A DNA stretch of 64,000 bases from contig NAJO01000056.1 of NCBI GenBank assembly GCA_002077065.1, forward strand, positions 62,001 through 126,000. Reading direction: 5' to 3'. The position numbers and the translations under genes were made by a program. Below, piece by piece: positions 35,301 through 44,868 of the stretch; the stretch's first letter is position 1; the number at the start of each line of letters is the position of its first letter. The notes under the pieces were generated by a model. The model was given only the letters and a program-made list of their open reading frames with translations, was not told the origin of the DNA and ran no database searches. The DNA is from Cryoendolithus antarcticus (lineage: Eukaryota; Ascomycota; Dothideomycetes; Cladosporiales; Cladosporiaceae).

Positions 35301-35393
35301 AAAGTGTACTGGGAAGGGCTTTGTGCTGGAGGGCAGGGCAAAAAAGTCGAGAGAGGGACTGTGGGGAGGTGTGGTGGTGATGCTGTGAGATGA
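32350..35393 (+). CDS. CDC5: Polo-like mitotic serine/threonine kinase
   Basis: Controls mitotic entry, mitotic exit and cytokinesis. Exons 32350-32559, 32611-34932 and 34992-35393 (introns GTAGGC...CAG, GTAAGC...TAG) give 977 residues. The kinase domain occupies residues about 24-300: Gly loop 'LGKGGFAICH', 'HRDLKTGNLFL', 'GDFGLAA' and an activation loop with the Polo pattern 'RRTTMCGTPNYLAPE'. Polo boxes start near residue 688 ('FVVKWVDYSHKHGVGYML', including the Trp used to bind phosphopeptides) and continue through 'GIWVFNDGCMQLHFPDHTK'; the last intron falls inside this block. The roughly 300-residue Ala/Arg/Pro-rich linker between kinase and Polo boxes is long compared with animal Plk1 and carries several basic repeats ('ARPASR', 'RPASRAARTG'). 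Confidence 0.93.
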
Positions 35394-35501
35394 TGATGAC
35401 CGGATTATTGTACAGAGAGGGCACAGGTGGCGTTGGATAAGGTGGAAGGAGTCTGTGCAGAGTGCATTACGACTGCACCAGTCCTTCTATATTCTGTCCG
35501 C

Positions 35502-36161
35502 CTACAAGTCAAAATACCGCCTCACCATCGCCACTGCCTCCTGCCCTTGCTGATTTCTAATCCTGACCATAATACCCCGATTAAGCTTCTCGCGTAGACA
35601 CCACAGTACCTGCACCTGCTCCACCTCACTCTGGTGCAGCCGCCTTACCAGGTCCGCCCTTAGCTGCTCCAATACCGGCAATGCTAAGTACCGCACTGCA
35701 TTCTGCACTGCGCGAGAAAGATCCTCCAGTAGTGTTATGGTCGCGTCAGCATCGTCATTAGTTGCCAGACACGACGGATCGCCGGTGAAGAATGCTGCCC
35801 AATGAGTCTCGACATTCGGTACACGGCTGACGAGGCGGAGACACTCCATCACCATCCACTCTCTCTTCAGCCTCCCTCCCACTCCCCCACTGCCTCTCAT
35901 TGTCGCACGCTCGTTCCGCATCTCCACCAGCTCTGCCATTTTGCCGGCCTCTGTGCAAGTCATGAGCAGAGGGTGCTCGGTCGGCTGGCAGATATGGCAG
36001 TAGTAGCGATCTGGGAGATCTGAGTTGCGGAGTGGAAGGCCCATGCAGAGGAGGTGTTGCCAGGTGCTGCAGATGGAGCATTGCACGTACTTGCGAGGGT
36101 CTTCTTGATCGATTTCAAGGCATGGGCAGTTGACAATGCTCCCAGCTGTCGTGGAGGCCAT
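35502..36161 (-). CDS. PHD-finger protein 2
   Basis: A single exon of 219 residues. The N-terminal PHD finger at residues about 12-58 is 'CPC', 'CSICSTWQHLLC' and 'CHIC' at family spacing, including the Trp before the zinc-binding His that is typical of true PHD fingers. The rest is helical, with 'AELVEMRNERATM', 'ITLLEDLSRAVQNAVRYLAL' (partly) and a basic C-terminus. Probably a chromatin reader or adaptor. It converges on the Polo kinase gene (108 bp between stops) and is divergent from the third PHD-like gene. Confidence 0.8.
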   Translation of the reverse strand: MASTTAGSIVNCPCLEIDQEDPRKYVQCSICSTWQHLLCMGLPLRNSDLPDRYYCHICQPTEHPLLMTCTEAGKMAELVEMRNERATMRGSGGVGGRLKREWMVMECLRLVSRVPNVETHWAAFFTGDPSCLATNDDADATITLLEDLSRAVQNAVRYLALPVLEQLRADLVRRLHQSEVEQVQVLWCLREKLNRGIMVRIRNQQGQEAVAMVRRYFDL

Positions 36162-36717
36162 GCTGGATTATGCTAATTCAAGATTTGGTAAAGATTTGGT
36201 AGTGACGATCTGCTCGTCCGTGAGGTATGATCATAATAGCGGCATTCTTTTAGGCCACCCATGCTATCTGTCTATGTGAGTCAGATAACAGTGATTGCCT
36301 GAGACAGTCCGCTGGGTGAAGTTAGACAACCAAGCCAACAGTCTGTCTTGAGCTCTTGCACAGGTCTGTCTGAGTAGCCCTGCTCTGATACAGGATGTTG
36401 TCATCGTGCGGTGAAGAAAGTGCAAGAAGGTAGTCGGAACATATCGCCGCATTGGTGTGTCCTCCGTAGTGGCCGGACCTATATTTGATTGTTACAGTGC
36501 CCCCGAGGTGATGTGTTGATTTCCTGCGACTGTACATGACCGGAGCGTTCTGGAAGGAGAAGGATACATGTGCGTTCTCGTCCCTCCGACAATTTGGGAG
36601 TTTCACGCCAGCCTCCACGTCGGCATCCACCCAAGCAAACGCATAAGTAGAAAGAAACACTTGCCTTTCGTTCCTACTCAGTTCCAGTACAGAGCTTAAC
36701 TGCCTCTACTGACCATC
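36162..36717. promoter_or_regulatory. Divergent region between two PHD-like genes
   Basis: 556 bases between divergent starts. Open frames here have no recognisable product. Confidence 0.4.
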
Positions 36718-36945
36718 ATGCCCGGCTTTGACATTACAACAGTCAAATGCACATTCAATGAAGACAAGTGCGTATCGCCAGGCATGGTCTACTGCGTTAC
36801 CTGCAATCGTTCGCAGCACCATGAGTGCATGGCGATGTACGACGATCCCGTTTCCTACAATGTCCCGGAATACGGCGACGCGAACATATACGAGTGCTGG
36901 GAGTGCGCGCCAGCAAAGCTTCCAAAGCTTCCCCACTGGATTTGA
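36718..36945 (+). CDS. PHD-finger-like protein 3 (small; 3' structure uncertain)
   Basis: An ATG-led frame of 75 residues that is almost entirely a zinc-finger-like domain: 'KCTFNEDKC', 'CVTCNRSQHHEC' (C-x2-C-x4-H-x2-C) and 'YECWECAP'. The metal-ligand order is the same as in the genes at 28.3 and 35.5 kb. The frame stops at TGA 36943-36945. Either this is a complete tiny protein or the TGA lies in an intron that joins to the open frame at 36981-37371. I could not find a donor/acceptor pair that I trust. Confidence 0.55.
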   Translation: MPGFDITTVKCTFNEDKCVSPGMVYCVTCNRSQHHECMAMYDDPVSYNVPEYGDANIYECWECAPAKLPKLPHWI

Positions 36946-36980
36946 AAGAACTGGACCGAGGATATCGTGGAGATATATTA

Positions 36981-37371
36981 AGGCTACGCCGGCCACTTCT
37001 GGTCTACGCAGTGCTCGCAGCGACTAGGCAGTCTCGACCAGGCAGTCTACGATCGCTCCAGGGAACAGACTCAAGCAAACGGGACAGTCATCGACACCGG
37101 TCGCGCTCCGCAGACATTCTGGCCTCGCTGTGACGCTGGGCTGCAGGCGTGGTCGGCTGCAGTGGATGTAGAAGACGTGTGGGCACTGTACATTGCGCTC
37201 GATGCCTGTCGAAAGGGCTCGCTTAGCGGACAAGGAGTCGTGAGCACCCTGTCCGTTCTCGCGCAGCAGGCCATGGCCACATTGGGTCCTCAATTCGTTG
37301 CTAGCATTGGGGTCCTGGGGGAGATGCTTGGTCTGGTGCCGCGTGGGACGACCTGGGATGGACACTTTTGA
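36981..37371 (+). other. Candidate 3' exon of the small PHD-like gene
   Basis: An open frame directly after a TAA runs 129 codons to TGA at 37369-37371 and has protein-like composition: 'FWSTQCSQRLGSLDQAVYD', then 'VEDVWALYIALDACRKG' and 'LSVLAQQAMATLGPQF', which would form amphipathic helices. It lacks an early ATG, which suits an internal or terminal exon. Its link to the upstream zinc-finger frame is inferred from proximity and strand only. Confidence 0.35.
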
Positions 37372-38341
37372 GCAGGCGCTGAGTCCCAGAAGCGAACTTG
37401 CGCGCCTCTAGCTAGCACGTAACATACAAACTGATAGAGTCCCGATAGAGCATACGCTCAGCATGGTCGATTTCGTGGTAGAGCACGTGTTCCTTCGCGT
37501 GTTTGCCACGACGTCCGTATGTTCCACGGACTGGGGACTGATATATCGCGTGGCCGGGAACGTGTACGCAGACCATGGTTCTGGCTCCTCACTGCGCTTA
37601 TGGAATATCTGCCTGTTGTGCGCACCTCTGTATGAGATACCGAATACGTCAATGACAGAAGTAAACTCCCTTTGAGCACGTGACGATCGTCATCGCTCCT
37701 TCCCCTCTCGGTGCCAACTCCAGTCATCCCGTCCGCCAAGCCCACCAACAAGTCAGCAGCCCAGCGCAGCCCGTCCCTAAACCCAATCCTCAGCCCAATG
37801 CAACCTCACTCCTCGCAAATGCAACGTCACCGCACAGCACCTTCCAATTGGGTGCGTATAGAAGCCGGCAGAAGTCAAGTGCCAAAATCACCCGAGTGGA
37901 GTGACGCTGGCGGCTGGCGCAGGGTCGAAAGCAGGGTCCGCCGCTTTGCCGGGATGTATGAGATCTGTGGCTTGGTGGCTTGCAGGAGCTGATTCGACGA
38001 ATGTTCCGTGGTGGAATTGGGAGTTTGATGAGGCGAATGCTGGATGGAAGGGTCTGAGCACGTGATGTTTTCCATAATTGAGGCTACCATGAGACTGGCC
38101 ACGGGAGCAGAGCACTTGAGGAGCAGCAGGACGTATGGAGGGACAGGGTAGTGTTATGGTGGTTCGTACAATCGTACAGTACATCTAGCGTATCAAGCCC
38201 TCAGGCATTGACATGGTCTGCGCCTAAAACTCCTCGCCTTGGCATTCAAGCCTGTCCTGGCATCCTTGCCTTAACTTTAGGGGTAAGTAAAAGTAGCGAC
38301 AGTGATAAAGCAAAAGCAGCTTCCAACGAGATCCTGTCGGA
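37372..38341. other. Intergenic stretch, no gene seen
   Basis: About 970 bases between the PHD-like locus and the 3' end of flbC. Three CACGTG palindromes occur at 37484-37489, 37677-37682 and 38059-38064. No coding sequence is supported. Confidence 0.4.
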
Positions 38342-39539
38342 TCACTCATCGTCCTCTGGTGAAGGGTGGTCATGTCCCTCGCCCTTGTGGACCTTGCGGT
38401 GCCGGCGCAGATTCGACACGACTGAGAAGTGACGACCGCAGCCATCCACGTCGCAAGAAAAAGCTGCGAAAATGTCAGTACTTGGTGAAACTCAGGATGT
38501 GATCGATCGACTTACGCTTCTCGCCTGTATGGCTGTACATGTGCGTTTGCAGGGAACTTGGTCGCGTGAAGCGCTTGTCGCAGATCTTACACTTGTGCTT
38601 CTTCTGACTGCTGGAGGAGACTTTCGAGCTGAACTGGCCCATCATCGACTGTGGCGCAGGTGGTAGCGTGCCGCCAATGAGTCCCGATGGTCGAGGAAGC
38701 GTCCGTGAACCGCCCATCTCAACTTCGCTCGCGGAGCTGTAGTCGCCTACAGAATACTCGCTCACAGAGCTGGAGTAGTGGTTCTGGTATCCGCTGCCAG
38801 ACGAGATCGAAGAATGCGATGAGTGGCTTGATGGGAAGCCATACGAGTCTGAAGAAGACCTGCTCGGTGCTTGCGTGCCGTAAATATTGCGTGGCGTGAT
38901 GTCCGTTTGGCTCATGCTCATGGCGACCATTCCGCGGCTTGCATCAAGTGCGTCGCTGAAGCCTTGTCGCTCTGCTTCTGATGCAGTTTGCAGTCTGTTG
39001 CTGAAGTCAATCAATGAGCTCTGCTGGAGAGTCTGGGCGTCGAGTTGATTGGCAACATTGACATCGGTAGCTACTGACGGGTGCGATGTTCGGCGATCGT
39101 AACCATACGGACTTGTCCTTTGCAGGATGTCTGCAGAGTACTGAGGTGCGGAGACGGCAGCCATCGGTGGATACATTGACGCGCTGGTGGGCGCTGCACT
39201 CGCGTAAGAGGAACCGTATGATCCTGCGGCACTCATGCCACCTTGCGGGAACTGTAAGCCAGACTGCCCCAGAAGGTTGGAGTCCATTGGAATGATACCT
39301 GTGGCCATTGATGTCGCCGGCATCTGTGGGGCGGAATACCCAGCAGAGATATTGGGTAGCTGAGGCTTGTAATCGGTCATGGGAGCGGTCGGTAACGATG
39401 TGGCGTACATCTGCGATTGTGTCGTCGCCACTCTCGAGCCCCAAGGATCGGTGAACTGAGGCTGTGCGTATCTCATGGCATCGTAACCCATGGTGTGGTA
39501 GGAGGGTTGGTGCTGGCGGTTGTCGACAGCCATGGCCAT
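38342..39539 (-). CDS. flbC: C2H2 transcription factor, FlbC-like regulator of conidiation
   Basis: Exons 39539-38516 and 38463-38342 (intron GTAAGT...CAG) give 381 residues. The long N-terminal region is rich in Ser, Gln, Tyr and Met and probably disordered. Two C2H2 fingers close the protein. Finger one is 'HKCKICDKRFTRPSSLQTHMYSH'-type (Cys pair, then 'LQTHMYSH'). The intron falls inside the linker and splicing restores a canonical TGEKP. Finger two is 'CDVDGCGRHFSVVSNLRRHRKVH'-type. This finger pair is near-diagnostic of FlbC, which in Aspergillus acts upstream of brlA in asexual development. About 2.2 kb of gene-free DNA lies upstream, suggesting complex regulation. Confidence 0.85.
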
Positions 39540-41776
39540 TGTGTATGGACGGCTTGTATGAAGTGTAGTCGTTGATGATCAGCGGCCTGGCAACGTGGAA
39601 AAACGTGGAGATCCAGGCAGATGTGCAGGATCAGCGTGCTTAAGTGCCTTGCTTCAGAAGGTGGGGAGTTCAAAAGCAACGGGTCCCGATGGTGCCACCT
39701 TTAACGGGCAGCGCTTGGGCTTGAATGGTTCCTGGATCGAGGAAGAGTCGTTACTGGACGACGGCGAACCCCTTTGCAACTAAACTGTCCGGGCGATATA
39801 GCAGTGACGATCTTTGCTGGTGCAGGCTGAGTGATGCAGGTCGAGGCGACGGTAGTGTTCCCTGTGGTTGAAGATCGGGCAAGGCGAAGGGCAGTGCCGA
39901 AGCTCAATTCTCACTTGGGCAAAGGATCGACTTGATCGTCTTGAGTATTGTGGAGTAGAATCGGTGTGTGTGTTTCAGATGTCTGGTGATGATCTCTTCT
40001 GTTGCGGAAGATGAAGCTGAGATGTTTCTGTGTTGGGACGTTTCTCTGCGGATCAAAAGCGATGTATATGTCGAGGGGACAGCCGAGAGTAATATGACCG
40101 GCGTCCATTGCGAAAAGGTCGCGCGAATGATGAAGGTGGAGGACCGACTGACATCATGGCTTGATGGAGAAGCAGCCACATTGCAGGGGAGGCGCTACCC
40201 TGCATGGTCCCTGCTTCGCGGACCTCAAGTCTCAGGGTCCACATTCGACGACGGGCTTGCGGGAACCGGACAGAAGATACAGCGCTCATTCGCCTCGGCA
40301 AGGTCGCAATCATCTCCAAGCCCCCTGCGAACACACCATTCGCGCTGCCGAGTGCTCCTTTATTGCGCGAGCTGCTCATTGGGTATCGAGAAGGCGGTAT
40401 GCCATGTTTCAGCAGACGTGACCAAGGCTCGTGCGCCCTTCTACGCTTGCGCAACTGCTACGGTATTGCTTCTCTATGCAGCGACACAGCGATACTACGG
40501 GATTGCAAGGATGTGCGATGATTCGTGCTCCAGCAGCCTGCGTAGTATCGTCAACCATAATGTGCATTACAGCGCTCGCTGAATGTATTTTCAGGCAAAG
40601 TTGCTGTGCACTGTGTGATAACACCAATGGTGCGAGCGGTGTGCATCCGCATGCGCAGAGTTCGTCGATAAGCCACTCGAGCTCTGGTGACGCCGTTGGC
40701 GCTAGAGCGAAATGTCTCGCATCTCCATTCACCGTAGGTAAGAATAGCTTGCTGCAAGCACAGTGTTCTAATCCTTCGATCGCGGTCGATGGATACAGCT
40801 CGAGTGGTGCTTGACTTGACCTGGTCGTATGGGGTACAGGCCTGGTGGAACTTTACATGTCTGGTCGATGAAACTGTTTCGGCGGATAACACAAGTTATG
40901 TCGAGTACGGCGAGCCTACGCTTGGCCGGTCAACGTTGGATCTCCGCCCCATGTCGCCTACTTGGACCCGTTCTATTGCGTTGGTCAGCCGATGATACAC
41001 CCCACGGTCGTGCCACCGGTTGTTCTTCATGCAGCAACATTAAGCCTTCTCGAATAGTGGCTCTTCGACCCCGCGCCATCTCGCAGCCAAGCGAAGAGCT
41101 GGGTGCCGATTTCCGTTTGCCAAGGCAGGTCATCACGATAAGCTTGAATTAGCCCACAAAGCCAAAATTGACCAGTTTCGCAATAAACTCTACAAGTAAT
41201 GTATGAGATTGACTTCCCCTCCACCTCGGGGGGCGGTGCGCGGCTCACGCCATTTCCCTGGGAATTACGTGGGGATGTCAATCTCTCCGGAGAAACGAGT
41301 TTCAGGACCATTTGAGTTTGTGTCGCTGCTTCTTGTGTAGTACAGCAACTTGCGATACTTCGATATGAAATCGAAGTGGCTCGCGAAGACTATTGTCTTG
41401 GTGTGATTTCCCGTTACTGGCACCTCGGAGCGGATGAGGTCTTACTAGTCAACATGCCAGAATGACGGCGCCTGGAGGTAGACGTCTTCGGGGTCGCAGA
41501 GCGAAATGCGCTGTGCCAGATCGCTGTCATGGACAAGCGTCGACTTGAGACACATGAATGCTGACGATCACACGCACGGCGAGCAGCCCACTGTGTTTCA
41601 TCATGTGTCGATCTCATGAGTGATCCACCGGATCGACAAAGCGCGCAGACAGTTCACGTGGAGCCATTCACGAGGAGAAAGCACGTGCTGAACCCGAGTC
41701 GCTGGCTCTTGGGATCATCCATGGTTGTCCTGCAACATTGCTTAGAAGCTGCTCCTAACAACATGGTATCGTTTGT
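39540..41776. promoter_or_regulatory. Long upstream region of flbC, no supported gene
   Basis: The largest gene-free stretch in the window. Its left part should be the promoter or leader of flbC; its right part is the 3' flank of the dehydratase gene. Frames of 60-130 codons exist on both strands but none is recognisable. A long imperfect inverted repeat lies at 41205-41285, and CACGTG palindromes at 41655-41660 and 41682-41687. Confidence 0.45.
41205..41285. repeat. Imperfect inverted repeat (15-nt arms, 51-nt spacer)
   Basis: The left arm gagattgacttcccc (41205-41219) is the reverse complement of the right arm ggggatgtcaatctc (41271-41285) at 14 of 15 positions. The spacer is GC-rich. No target-site duplication flanks the arms. 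It could form a hairpin in DNA or RNA. Confidence 0.6.
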
Positions 41777-43315
41777 TTAGGCCTCGGTCATAACATCTGC
41801 CTTCCGCTTCTTCGCACCAGTCTGCATCTCTACACCTGGTTTTGCCCCATTGACATGAGACCCGTTGGTTACGCCGTTGGGTACGGCGATGTGCTCCTTT
41901 GTATGCACGATTCCGCTGCTGGTCGCACCCACGATGGCTTCGACGTCGTTGCACAGATGACCGGCTGGAGCAAAATCAGACTCGGGTTCCACATGGTCTC
42001 CTTTCACCACCGGATGAGCGGTTAGAACGCCCTCAATATCACCGAACCAGTTCTCGAACTTCCCATACCAATCGACAGTCGCTGCCAGAGCATCCTCAAA
42101 CTTGGTCCGTTGCTCCCAGCCAAGCTGTCGCAGCTTGCTCCCGTCAACAGCATACCTTCGATCGTTGAACTTTCTGTCGTGAGTGTGCTGGATCCATGTA
42201 CTCTTGTCTGTCAGTCCGAAGAGGTTCAGCAACTTTTCTGCAAGCCCGATGTTGGAGATCTCGTCTCTGGAGTCGACGTTGTAGATCTGTCCTATCTCGC
42301 CTTTGTGGAGGATAGTATCGAAGGCTTCAGCAGCATCTCCGGCGTAGAGGTATCGACGGGTGTGCTGGCCATCCCCGTGCAGCAACAATGGCATTTGCCG
42401 GCGGAGTAGGTTGATGAACTTCGGGATGACCTTCTCTGGGTACTTTCTATCGATCAGCCACACGATCGCACGCTCCGGGGGACACGAGCACTTACTTGAT
42501 GGGGTCCCATGACATTATTGAGACGTATCACGACTGCTGGAAGCTTGTGGCTCTTCACGTAGCCCTTCACGATCATCTCTGCTGCTGCCTTACTGGCCGA
42601 GTATGGGTTTGATGGATCCAGGGTGCTCGACTCCGCTAGATCGGCTGCCAAAGCCTCTCCGTACACCTAGGACATAAGCAGTAAGTCTTAAGTTCGATTT
42701 CCAATTTATGCACTCTCCAGCCTCGCGTACCTCATCTGTGGAGATATGATAGAATCTCTTGACCTTTCCGTACTCCTTGATCGACTCCAGCAAGACATGC
42801 GTTCCGAGCACGTTATTCTTCGTGAAGTTGTACGAGTTGCCGAAGCTCAAGTCGACATGCGTGTGTGCAGCCAAATGGAACACAGTATCGATGATGTGCT
42901 TCTTCAAGCACCTCAGCACATCACTGGGCTGCGTCACATCGCCATGGAAGAAGTCAAAGTTTGCTTTGCGCTCGAGCATGCGGGCATTATTCAGCGAGCT
43001 GCAGTAATCGAGCTTATCGAACGAGACCACGTTGTACGCATTCGGGTACTTGATTGTAAGGTGCCGGACCAGCCAGGAGCCTATGAAGCCTTCTCCGCCG
43101 GTGACGAGGATGTTCCGGACGTCTGGCAAAGGCTCGAAGCAGGTCTGTCCTGTAAGAAGCGGCGCCGAATGCCAGATGCCTTCATCGCGGAATCTCAGGA
43201 AGCGGGAATCGAGGCTTGTGCGGACTGCAAAGTACGGGATTAGCGACCTGATGCTTGTTTGTGCGGAAGCCCGTCCATGCCTACCCGACTGGTTCCAGAT
43301 TGCGCCGTCCGCCAT
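41777..43315 (-). CDS. UDP-glucose 4,6-dehydratase (RmlB/RHM-like)
   Basis: First step of UDP-rhamnose synthesis: UDP-glucose to UDP-4-keto-6-deoxyglucose, using bound NAD. Exons 43315-42731, 42666-42496 and 42442-41777 (introns GTACGC...TAG, GTAAGT...AAG) give 473 residues from the ATG at 43315. The NAD-binding 'ILVTGGEGFIGSWLVRHL' starts near residue 69. 'HGDVTQPSDV', 'LAAHTHVDLSFGNS', the catalytic 'STDEVYGE' (split by an intron) and the YxxxK motif 'YSASKAAAE' follow. There is an N-terminal extension of about 65 residues and a C-terminal extension of about 85 ending in basic 'AKKRKADVM'; neither is needed for the fold. The UDP rather than dTDP substrate is inferred from fungal precedent and from the partner gene at 44869. 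Confidence 0.88.
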
Positions 43316-43488
43316 GCTGAAGGTGGTCGGATGAAGTTTGCTCGAGAACAGCACGAATATGCCACTGGTCTGCACATCCTTGCATGAGCTCCTGGTGCAT
43401 GGAATGCTTGGAGACGCGCGCACTTAAGCAATGTCGTAGCCACTCGCGGAGATCGATTTGCTAGGTCTTCGAAACCGCTATCTTACCG
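43316..43488. promoter_or_regulatory. Short bidirectional promoter of the rhamnose gene set
   Basis: Only 173 bases separate the start codons of the divergent dehydratase and transporter genes, so the two are likely co-regulated. No named element was identified. Confidence 0.55.
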
Positions 43489-44672
43489 ATGGATCCCAAG
43501 GCTTACGAGAGTGACGATGATAGTAACGAGGAGAAGAAATTTCTCCAGCAACACGATGACGAGGAAGCACAAATACAATCCCTGCCAAAGAAGGCCGAGG
43601 GCTTCAGCAACACGTTCTGGGCAGCCAGTGGATTGAATGTGGTAGCTACTGTCTCAATAGTAAGCACTACCGATGCTGCCACAGCAGACCCGACTGACAG
43701 CACACCAAGGTCTTTGTCAGCAAACACATATTCCAACACGCCGCACTCCGGCACGCCCAAGTCGCCTTCGCCGCCTCGCACTTCGCAGCCACAGCGCTCT
43801 TTCTCTACGTCGTCTCCCGGCCACGACTGAACTTCTTCCAGGCCAAACGGGTCCCCGTACTCAAGATCATCCCGCTAGCAGTGGCCTTCATCTTCAGCGT
43901 GGTTTTCACCAACGCCTCGCTCGCATACTGCAGCATCCAATTCTACCAGATTGTTCGAGCGCTGGGAACGCCATTTGTGGCGTTCATCAACTACCTCACA
44001 TCCGGCGCTACGATTCCACTACGAGCTGCGTTAACGCTGGTACCGGTTTGCGCCGGGATCGCCGTTGTGGGATACTTTGATACCGATGCGAAGAAGATAT
44101 CTTCCGAGAAGGGCACCACTCCACTTGGGGTGGTGTTTGCTTTTACCGCACTTGTGGCAAGTGGGATCTATACCGTCTGGATTGGGAGATATCACAAGCT
44201 GCTTGATTGTACGAGCCAGCAGCTTTTGCTCAATCAGACGCCTGTCAGTGTGCTGATCATGCTGTATGTTATTCCGTTCTCGGACGACGTCACGGCGTGG
44301 AAGGGACTGGATGTTTGGACTTGGTTGCTTGTGGCACTCGTAAGTGTAATCAGGGTGCTGATGTTGGCCAGATGCTGACGTTCCGCAAGAGCTGCATACT
44401 AGCTGTTCTCATCAATCTCTCCCAATTCTTCATCATTAATGAAGCTGGACCCGTGGCGAGCACCGTCGTCGGCCACTTCAAGACATGCACGATCGTCGTG
44501 CTTGGCTGGATCTGGAGTCGAAAGCCGCTGAAAGACGGAAGTCTTGTAGGCATTGTGTTGGCAATCGGCGGCATCATTGCGTACGTCGATCTTTGCTCCC
44601 GACGGTTTGAGAATAACTGACTGACAGCAACACAGGTACTCTGTCATCACGCAGCAAGAGGCGCGAAAGTGA
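43489..44672 (+). CDS. Nucleotide-sugar transporter, TPT/SLC35E3-like (candidate UDP-rhamnose transporter)
   Basis: Exons 43489-43659, 43710-44339, 44390-44580 and 44636-44672 give 342 residues. A charged cytosolic N-terminus is followed by about nine or ten hydrophobic segments typical of the triose-phosphate-transporter group: 'GLNVVATVSIVFVSKHIF', 'NASLAYCSIQFYQIVRAL', 'LLLNQTPVSVLIMLYVIPF' and 'VVGHFKTCTIVVLGWIWS'. The last block with 'KPLKDGSLVGI' is the substrate-translocation region of this family. It lies between two enzymes of UDP-rhamnose synthesis and shares a 173-bp promoter with one of them. That is the reason to propose UDP-rhamnose import into the Golgi; the sequence by itself does not give the substrate. 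In intron 3 a 50-nt splice fits the family better than a 32-nt alternative. Confidence 0.82.
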
Positions 44673-44868
44673 CGCGCGAGCGAAGTCCTTGCATTGGCTG
44701 GCATGTTGGCGTATGCCAGGTGAACCTCCCCTCTCAAGCCCTTACATGTATGCCAAGATTAAGGCTTTCCTCTCAATGCAACGATGGTCTATGTGCCTTT
44801 CGTTCCTGCCTGTACAATCTGTCAAGTCAGAAGTCGACAAAGCCACCAGGACCAACTCCCTAGCAACA

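Noticed and set aside
37001..37060. Direct repeats of aggcagtct as a possible repeat element
   Set aside because: Only two short copies within an open frame; no array structure.
41205..41285. Reading the inverted repeat as an intact MITE
   Set aside because: No target-site duplication and no other copy in the window; kept only as an inverted repeat.
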